Source of the DNA: Flavobacteriia bacterium
GTDB lineage: Bacteria > Bacteroidota > Bacteroidia > Flavobacteriales > Flavobacteriaceae
Assembly (NCBI GenBank): GCA_003973375.1
Contig: QNYL01000194.1
Location: 1-10,291, forward strand
Direction of reading: 5' to 3'
Length of the DNA stretch: 10,291 nucleotides
A program made the position numbers and the translations under genes. Shown here one piece after another: positions 1 to 4,760 of this stretch (within the stretch, counting starts at the first letter, position 1; each line of letters starts with the position of its first letter). A model generated the notes under the pieces. It was not told the DNA's origin. It was given only the letters and a program-made list of their open reading frames with translations, and ran no database searches.

Positions 1-120
1 AAGAGAAAAAGATACAGACAAAAGGATTTAAGTAGAGCTTGCTGATTTTCTATAAAGCATTAAACATTTAATAATCAGTAAAATAAGTTACTGTTTTCAT
101 AGAAAAAAATACATTTCAAA

Positions 121-252
121 ATGGATGCAATTAAATTATAATTTTTGATTTTTTTGATATCATTGATTATAAACGCACAAAAAAATAAATTTCCTGGAGA
201 TACAATATTCATTACAAATCAAAAAGAAACACCTTACCAATATCAAAATTAA
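121..252 (+). pseudogene. Relic of a short secreted-protein reading frame
   Basis: From the ATG at 121 the frame reads six codons (MDAIKL) and meets TAA at 139-141. The same frame then continues open for 36 codons to TAA at 250-252. That open part starts with a hydrophobic run (FLIFLISLIINAQ), which looks like the core and cleavage site of a Bacteroidota signal peptide, followed by a polar stretch with PGDTIFITNQ. An export signal interrupted by a stop and followed by only ~25 residues suggests the decayed start of a secreted protein whose remainder is lost. Alternatives are a real short exported peptide started from a TTG codon (145, 154 or 163) after the stop, or chance in AT-rich DNA. I cannot assign a family. 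Confidence 0.35.
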
Positions 253-268
253 ATTGATTCTTTTTTCG

Positions 269-276
269 TAAGTTTG
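269..276 (+). promoter_or_regulatory. Promoter -7 element for ddl
   Basis: TAAGTTTG matches the Bacteroidota -7 consensus TAnnTTTG exactly. Transcription would begin about 5-7 nt after it, leaving a leader of under 20 nt before the ATG at 299. A TTG lies at 254-256, but the 12-nt gap is shorter than the usual ~17-23 nt between -33 and -7 elements, so I count only the -7 element as supported. Confidence 0.5.
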
Positions 277-298
277 TTTTTATACTAAATTGATTTTT

Positions 299-1273
299 AT
301 GAAAAAAAGTATTGCCATCATCATGGGAGGCTATTCAAGTGAATATGAGATCTCTATACAAAGTGGTAATGTGGTCTATCAAAATCTGGATACTGAAAAA
401 TACGATCTTTACAGAATACTGATCCTAAAGGAGAAATGGGTTTATGTAGATGAGAATGAAGTTGAACATCCAGTAAATGTGGGTGATTTTACAACTACTG
501 TTAACGGCTATAAAATTAAATTCGATTGTATTTTTAATGCCATTCACGGACACCCGGGAGAAGACGGAACCATACTTGCATACTTTGATCTGCTCGGATT
601 AAAGCATACCTCGGCTCCTTTTTATCAGATGGCAGTTACTTTTAATAAGAGGGATACACTGAGTTTTTTAAAACCTTTCGGAATCAATGTGGCAAGATCA
701 CATTATCTTAATAAAGGAGATAAGATCAACCCTGAAGCCATCATTGCAGAAGTAGGATTGCCCTGTTTTGTAAAACCAAATCACGGAGGTTCAAGTTTTG
801 GAGTTTCTAAAGTTAAATCCGTTGAGAGGTTGATACCGGCTATTGAAATTGCCATGAAAGAAGATGATGAGATCCTGATAGAACAATTTTTAGAAGGAAT
901 TGAAATTTCTGTTGGCGTTATTGAATATCAAAATAAGGTCAAGGTATTACCAATTACCGAGATCGTGAGTGAAAACGAGTTCTTTGATTACGATGCAAAA
1001 TATCTGGGCAAATCGCAGGAGATCACTCCGGCACGTATCTCAAAAGAACAGGAGAGTAATGTAAACACCGCTGCTGAAAAGATCTACAGAGTACTGAATC
1101 TTAGCGGACTCTCAAGAGCCGATTTTATCATTGTAGGTGACAAGCCTTTTTTTATCGAGCTGAATATGGTACCGGGAATTACCTCGGAAAGTATTCTGCC
1201 CAAACAGGCCCGTGCCGCAGGAATCAGTTTAAAAGAACTTTTTGGCAATGCCGTAGAGATGGCTTTGAAATAG
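299..1273 (+). CDS. ddl: D-alanine--D-alanine ligase
   Basis: Cytoplasmic ATP-grasp enzyme that joins two D-alanines for the peptidoglycan stem peptide. The 324-residue length from the ATG at 299 is normal. Visible family motifs are the N-terminal MGGYSSEYEIS loop (9-19, with the conserved Ser-Glu that contacts the first D-Ala), HGHPGEDG (83-90), the ATP-grasp segment FVKPNHGGSSFGV (157-169), the omega-loop sequence FDYDAKY (229-235) and the Mg-binding ELNMVPG (287-293). The Lys-Tyr ending of the omega-loop motif is typical of D-Ala-D-Ala ligases rather than VanA-type D-Ala-D-Lac ligases, so ordinary substrate use is inferred. A TTG in frame at 290 would add three residues; I prefer the ATG because MKKSIAIIMGG aligns with the usual start and the TTG lies too close to the predicted transcription start. 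A tandem repeat region begins directly after the stop codon. Confidence 0.96.
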   Translation: MKKSIAIIMGGYSSEYEISIQSGNVVYQNLDTEKYDLYRILILKEKWVYVDENEVEHPVNVGDFTTTVNGYKIKFDCIFNAIHGHPGEDGTILAYFDLLGLKHTSAPFYQMAVTFNKRDTLSFLKPFGINVARSHYLNKGDKINPEAIIAEVGLPCFVKPNHGGSSFGVSKVKSVERLIPAIEIAMKEDDEILIEQFLEGIEISVGVIEYQNKVKVLPITEIVSENEFFDYDAKYLGKSQEITPARISKEQESNVNTAAEKIYRVLNLSGLSRADFIIVGDKPFFIELNMVPGITSESILPKQARAAGISLKELFGNAVEMALK

Positions 1274-1364
1274 TTTTTAGTGATGAGTTCTTAGTTTTGA
1301 GTGATGAATTTTGAGTGATGACTTTATAGTTTTGAATTATAAGTTTTGAGTTTTGAGTGATAAA
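1274..1364 (+). repeat. Heptamer-period tandem array, 13 units
   Basis: Starting at the base after the ddl stop codon, 91 nt divide without gaps into 13 units of exactly 7 nt. The consensus is about T-K-W-T-K-A-R. T at unit position 1 and A at position 6 are kept in all 13 units, T at position 4 in 12, and G at position 7 in 9. Examples are TTTTGAG (four copies) and TGATGAR; in the middle these two forms alternate. Positions 2, 3 and 5 vary. There is no dyad symmetry and no open frame across it. The array runs straight into an 8-nt array at 1365. Confidence 0.85.
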
Positions 1365-1428
1365 TATTAAAGTATTCTCACATTACATCATTAAAGCATT
1401 ATATCATTGACACATTAACACATTGAGT
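1365..1428 (+). repeat. Octamer-period tandem array YATTNNNN, 8 units
   Basis: Directly after the heptamer array, 64 nt divide into 8 units of exactly 8 nt. ATT at positions 2-4 is kept in all 8 units. Position 1 is T in the first two and C in the remaining six. The second half varies, mostly A-rich (for example CATTAACA, CATTAAAG). It ends 29 nt before the coaD start codon. The unit length is not a multiple of three, and no hairpin forms, so it is neither coding nor an ordinary terminator. Confidence 0.85.
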
Positions 1429-1457
1429 ATTTGAAATAAAATTAAAAAAATAACAAC

Positions 1458-1910
1458 ATGAGAAGAGCTGTTTTTCCGGGATCATTTGATCCGCTAACAT
1501 TAGGTCATAAAGATATTATCGACAGAGGTTTGCCTCTTTTTGATGAAATCATCATTGCCATTGGGACAAATTTTTCTAAAAAATATATGTTCACACTCGA
1601 ACAAAGAAGAAAATTTATTGAAGAAACCTATGCCGGTGTTTCAAAGATCAAAATAGATACCTATCAGGGACTTACAATTGATTACTGCAAAAAGGTTGAC
1701 AGTGATTTTATTTTAAGAGGACTGCGTAATCCTGCCGATTTCGAATTTGAAAAAGCCATTGCTCATACCAACAGAAAAATGTCTAAAATAGAAACTGTTT
1801 TCTTGTTAACCAGCGCCGATACCTCTTATATCAGCTCAAGCATTGTAAGAGATATCATCAAAAATAAAGGGGATGTTTCTCTTTTGGTACCCAAAGCTGT
1901 TCATCAATAA
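1458..1910 (+). CDS. coaD: Phosphopantetheine adenylyltransferase
   Basis: Transfers AMP from ATP to 4'-phosphopantetheine to form dephospho-CoA, the penultimate step of coenzyme A synthesis; a soluble hexamer in characterised family members. The protein has 150 residues, close to the usual ~160. It shows the nucleotidyltransferase signature GSFDPLTLGH (8-17, TxGH at 14-17), the RGLR segment (87-90) and the ISSSIVRDI segment (125-133), all in the expected order. The ATG is preceded by A-rich DNA (TAACAAC) rather than a Shine-Dalgarno sequence, as is common in Flavobacteriia. The M14 peptidase gene starts 17 nt downstream, so the two are probably cotranscribed. No clear promoter is seen in the 29 nt between the octamer array and the start; transcription may come through from ddl. 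Confidence 0.96.
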   Translation: MRRAVFPGSFDPLTLGHKDIIDRGLPLFDEIIIAIGTNFSKKYMFTLEQRRKFIEETYAGVSKIKIDTYQGLTIDYCKKVDSDFILRGLRNPADFEFEKAIAHTNRKMSKIETVFLLTSADTSYISSSIVRDIIKNKGDVSLLVPKAVHQ

Positions 1911-1927
1911 TTCTATCCTGGAAAAAA

Positions 1928-3664
1928 ATGAAAAAAATTATAATTCTGTTCTTCTTTACTTTCCATTTTACTCAGGGTCAAAATTTTACAACGGAATTTG
2001 AAAAGAGCAAGGGTAAAGAAACTGCCACCTATCAGGAAGTTATCGATTTTTATACAGAATTGGCAAATACCTACCGGGAGATCTCTCTTTTTGAGGCGGG
2101 ACAAACCGATTCTGGTTTACCCCTGCAACTGATCCTTTTTAATTATGATGGAAAGATCACTCCGCAACAGATCAAAAAATCAAAAAAAAATACTATTCTC
2201 ATCAATAATGGCATTCATCCCGGTGAACCTGACGGTATAGACGCCTCTATGATGATGTTAAGGAACATCGTTCAAAATAAAGCACTTAAAGAAAAATTTA
2301 AAAATATTATCATTGCTGTAATTCCGGTTTACAATGTTGGAGGAAGCCTGAACCGTAACAGCAGCAGCCGGGTTAATCAAAACGGACCCCTGGCCTATGG
2401 TTTCAGAGGAAATGCACGGAATTTCGATCTGAACCGTGATTTTATTAAGAATGATACCAAAAATTCTGTTGCTTTCAGTAAAATCTTCCATTGGGTTGAT
2501 CCGGATATCTTTATCGATAACCACGTAAGCAACGGCGCTGATTATCAATATGTTCTCACACATTTACTCACCCAGCACAATAAGCTTGGAGGAAAAGCAG
2601 GGGAATTCCTGCATCAGAAATTTGCACCCGAGCTTGTACGTGAACTCAAACAAAAGAAATACGATATTACACCTTATGTAAACGTTTTTAATCGTGTTCC
2701 TGAAGGAAGTTTTTCTCAGTTCTTTGATTCTCCCAGATATTCTACCGGATATACTACCCTCTTCAATTCGATTGGAATGATGGTGGAAACCCATATGCTA
2801 AAACCTTATGATATTCGTGTAAAAGGGACTTATCAATTTATGCTGACCGCACTGGATCTCCTTGTGAAGAACGGAAAAGAGATCCGTCAAATCAGAAAGA
2901 ATGCCTATAAGGAAGTGATCCGTAAAGATAAATACCCGATACTCTGGCAGATCGACAGCAGCAAAACCTCTACTTTACAATTTAAAGGTTTTGAAGGGAA
3001 ACGTATTAAAAGTGAGGTAACCGGTTTACAGCGACTGAAATACGATCGTTCCAAACCTTTCACCAAACCTATTACTTATTACAATTTTTTTAAACCTAAA
3101 AAAGAGATTGTAATTCCCAAAGCTTATATCATTCCACAAGGATGGTTGAAAATCATTCAACATCTAAAAAATAACAATATTTACTTTTATCCTTTGACAA
3201 CTGACACGGTTATTGAAGTTGAGAACTATCATATTGCCGATTATAAGACTTCCGGAAAGGTTTTTGAAGGGCATTATGTACATTACAATACCCAGGTTTC
3301 TAAAACTATTGAAAAGAAAAAGTTCAGGAAAGGCGATCTTGTAGTTCCCACCGATCAGAAAGGAGTGAGATATCTTCTCGAAACACTTGAGCCCGAAGCT
3401 ACCGATTCCTTTTTTAACTGGAACTTTTTCGATACCATATTGCAAAGAAAAGAAGGCTTTTCACCTTATGTTTTTGAAGATCTCGCCGTTGAGATCCTGA
3501 AAAACAATCCTGAATTAAAAAAGAGTTTTAAAGAAAAGAAAAGAAGTGATAAAAAATTCTCACAGAACTGGTATGCCCAGCTAAATTACATCTACACGAA
3601 CTCTAAATATCAGGAAAAAGCCTATCTGCAATATCCTGTTTACCGGATTGTCAGAAAGGACTGA
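1928..3664 (+). CDS. Secreted M14-family zinc carboxypeptidase
   Basis: Predicted exported metallopeptidase of the carboxypeptidase A (M14) family, 578 residues. An N-terminal signal peptide (about 1-18, ending TQGQ) points to the periplasm or outer surface. The catalytic domain (about 30-320) carries the zinc-binding HPGE (His97, Glu100), FDLNRD with the substrate-binding Asn169-Arg170 pair, the third zinc ligand in DNHVSNGADY (His199) and the catalytic Glu in VETHMLKPY (Glu287), so the active site looks complete. A further ~240 residues follow, with IIPQGW (about 402-407) and a segment around PTDQKGVRYLLETLEPE; I recall this long C-terminal part from Bacteroidota members of the family but know no function for it. 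The peptide substrate cannot be told from sequence. It follows coaD by 17 nt. Its stop codon overlaps the end of an octamer repeat array. Confidence 0.88.
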   Translation: MKKIIILFFFTFHFTQGQNFTTEFEKSKGKETATYQEVIDFYTELANTYREISLFEAGQTDSGLPLQLILFNYDGKITPQQIKKSKKNTILINNGIHPGEPDGIDASMMMLRNIVQNKALKEKFKNIIIAVIPVYNVGGSLNRNSSSRVNQNGPLAYGFRGNARNFDLNRDFIKNDTKNSVAFSKIFHWVDPDIFIDNHVSNGADYQYVLTHLLTQHNKLGGKAGEFLHQKFAPELVRELKQKKYDITPYVNVFNRVPEGSFSQFFDSPRYSTGYTTLFNSIGMMVETHMLKPYDIRVKGTYQFMLTALDLLVKNGKEIRQIRKNAYKEVIRKDKYPILWQIDSSKTSTLQFKGFEGKRIKSEVTGLQRLKYDRSKPFTKPITYYNFFKPKKEIVIPKAYIIPQGWLKIIQHLKNNNIYFYPLTTDTVIEVENYHIADYKTSGKVFEGHYVHYNTQVSKTIEKKKFRKGDLVVPTDQKGVRYLLETLEPEATDSFFNWNFFDTILQRKEGFSPYVFEDLAVEILKNNPELKKSFKEKKRSDKKFSQNWYAQLNYIYTNSKYQEKAYLQYPVYRIVRKD

Positions 3665-3715
3665 ATGAGATAATGAGGTAATGCTTAAATGAGTTAATGC
3701 TATAATGCTATAATA
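3660..3715 (-). repeat. Octamer-period tandem array YATTNNNN on the - strand, 7 units
   Basis: Read on the - strand this is seven units of exactly 8 nt: one TATTATAG followed by six beginning CATT. On the + strand it appears as AATG recurring at 3664, 3672, 3680, 3688, 3696 and 3704, with AATA at 3712. It begins 3 nt after the stop codon of the AhpC/TSA-like gene, and its last unit overlaps the stop codon of the convergent M14 gene. It is the same class as the array at 1365-1428, which also opens with TATT units, but in opposite orientation. No hairpin is visible, although the site lies between convergent genes where a terminator would be expected. Confidence 0.85.
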
Positions 3716-3718
3716 AGA

Positions 3719-4276
3719 TCAGCTTTTCCACTTGATGTTACAGCCGATACTGGGTTTTTGATCTTTAAAGATCTCCTCCCCTGCCAATAGCTGATCCATA
3801 GCTTTTCTCAGATCATTTCCCGTTACCGGAATTCCGTTATTAGGTCTTGAACTATCAATCTGACCCCTGTAAACCAGCTTCAGATCCTTGTCGAACAGGT
3901 AAGTATCCGGAGTACAGGCAGCATCATAAGCTTTAGCAACTTCCTGTGTTTCATCATAAAGGTAGGGGAAAGGATATTGCATCTTTTCAGCAACTTCTTT
4001 CATAAGCTGAGGGCTGTCTTGAGGATAATTCTCTACATCATTGGAAGATATGGCAACAAATGAAATACCTTTTTCTTTATAATCATTTGCCATATTGACC
4101 AGCTCCTGATTGACGTGAATTACAAACGGACAATGATTGCAGATAAAAAAGATAACAGTACCATTTTCTCCTTTTAAATTGTTCAGATCCATTATCTTAC
4201 CGGAAACCGTATCGGGTAAGGAAAAAGTGGGAGCTGATGTTCCCAGTTCCAGCATATTTGAAGGTGTATTGGCCAT
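3719..4276 (-). CDS. Thioredoxin-fold AhpC/TSA-like protein (Prx-like)
   Basis: Predicted thiol redox protein of the peroxiredoxin-like, thioredoxin-fold group, 185 residues. It begins without a signal peptide, so it is probably cytoplasmic. The fold markers are APTFSLPD (15-22), FFICNHCPFV (43-52) with a C-x-x-C pair at Cys46 and Cys49, and CTPDTYLFD (121-129) with the cis-Pro region. The C-terminus has the conserved SIGCNIKWK (176-184), including Cys179, which is typical of this subgroup. Known relatives are often labelled thioredoxin family or AhpC/TSA family; whether this one reduces peroxides or disulfides is not settled by sequence. It is convergent with the M14 gene and divergent from csaA, with a 121-nt shared upstream region. 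Confidence 0.85.
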   Translation of the reverse strand: MANTPSNMLELGTSAPTFSLPDTVSGKIMDLNNLKGENGTVIFFICNHCPFVIHVNQELVNMANDYKEKGISFVAISSNDVENYPQDSPQLMKEVAEKMQYPFPYLYDETQEVAKAYDAACTPDTYLFDKDLKLVYRGQIDSSRPNNGIPVTGNDLRKAMDQLLAGEEIFKDQKPSIGCNIKWKS

Positions 4277-4277
4277 T

Positions 4278-4368
4278 TTTTTATAAATTTAGGTTTTAAA
4301 TCATATAAGATTTATCACTGTAAAGATACAGAAAGTCAGTTTTATTTAAACCAATATTTTTATAAATT
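4278..4368 (+). repeat. 12-nt direct repeat in the divergent promoter region
   Basis: TTTTTATAAATT occurs at 4278-4289 and again at 4357-4368, 79 nt apart, flanking the shared upstream region of the AhpC/TSA-like gene and csaA. Its core TTTATAAA is palindromic. It may be a pair of protein-binding sites, or a coincidence in AT-rich DNA. Confidence 0.3.
4321..4354 (-). promoter_or_regulatory. Possible promoter of the AhpC/TSA-like gene
   Basis: On the - strand, TATCTTTA (4328 to 4321) matches the Bacteroidota -7 consensus TAnnTTTG in all but the last base. A TTG (4354 to 4352) lies 23 nt upstream, at the long end of the normal -33/-7 spacing. The predicted leader is about 40 nt. The match is imperfect, so this is tentative. 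Confidence 0.35.
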
Positions 4369-4381
4369 CCGATCAGATTAT

Positions 4382-4389
4382 TATATTTA
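4382..4389 (+). promoter_or_regulatory. Possible -7 element of csaA
   Basis: TATATTTA fits TAnnTTTG except for the final base. It lies only 8 nt before the csaA ATG, so the transcript would be leaderless or nearly so. No TTG is found at the expected -33 position, making this a weak call. Confidence 0.25.
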
Positions 4390-4397
4390 CATCACTT

Positions 4398-4739
4398 ATG
4401 AAAGAAAAAACGGCCATCAGTTTTAATGATTTTTTAAAAACAGACCTTCGTATCGGAACGATTATTGAAATTGAAGATTTTCCAAGCGCGAGAAAACCTG
4501 CTTACCGTATGAAAATTGACTTTGGCGGACTTGGTATTAAAACTTCAAGTGCACAGATTACCACGCTCTACACTAAAAAAGAGCTTTTAAATAAACAAGT
4601 CGTAGCCGTAATCAATTTTAAACCCAGGCAAATTTCAAATTTTTTAAGTGAATGCCTGATATTAGGCATACAAAATGATAAAGATGTTGTACTTTTACAA
4701 CCGCAAAAACATGCAAAAAACGGCACAAAAGTAACATGA
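4398..4739 (+). CDS. csaA: CsaA-like tRNA-binding-domain protein
   Basis: Small single-domain protein of 113 residues made of one tRNA-binding (OB-fold) domain, as in CsaA, a dimeric protein with chaperone-like and tRNA-binding activity in Bacillus subtilis. Visible motifs are DLRIGTI (16-22), FPSARKPAYRMKIDFG (28-43), KTSSAQIT (48-55) and VVAVINFKPRQI (68-79), covering the whole domain in the family order and at the usual ~110 residue length. The YdiJ-like gene begins 21 nt after its stop codon, so the two probably form an operon, although no functional link is evident. Its physiological role in flavobacteria is not known to me. Confidence 0.9.
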   Translation: MKEKTAISFNDFLKTDLRIGTIIEIEDFPSARKPAYRMKIDFGGLGIKTSSAQITTLYTKKELLNKQVVAVINFKPRQISNFLSECLILGIQNDKDVVLLQPQKHAKNGTKVT

Positions 4740-4760
4740 TCTGCTTTTAAAATCTGAAAT

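Larger units (their letters stand above)
1..289. other. Intergenic region upstream of ddl, no intact gene
   Basis: No reading frame of useful length is present on either strand. The first ~120 nt are AT-rich, and stop codons close all three + frames within the first ~45 nt. A few in-frame codons at the very start could be the tail of a gene lying to the left, but three frames are equally possible, so I do not call one. The second half holds a broken secreted-protein frame (121-252) and a promoter element for ddl (269-276), both listed separately. Confidence 0.6.

Noticed and set aside
290..298. TTG start for ddl, three codons upstream of the ATG
   Set aside because: The ATG at 299 fits the usual Ddl N-terminus, and the TTG is within about 10 nt of the predicted transcription start.
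1274..1428. CRISPR array or rho-independent terminator in the ddl-coaD gap
   Set aside because: Units are 7-8 nt with no spacers, no dyad symmetry and no cas genes nearby.
1426..1457. Promoter of coaD around GAGTATTTG
   Set aside because: TA and TTTG are not separated by two bases as TAnnTTTG requires, and the TA overlaps the octamer array end.
2258..2794. Two - strand reading frames inside the M14 gene
   Set aside because: They lie opposite a clear, full-length coding region with intact catalytic motifs and show no domain or start signal of their own.
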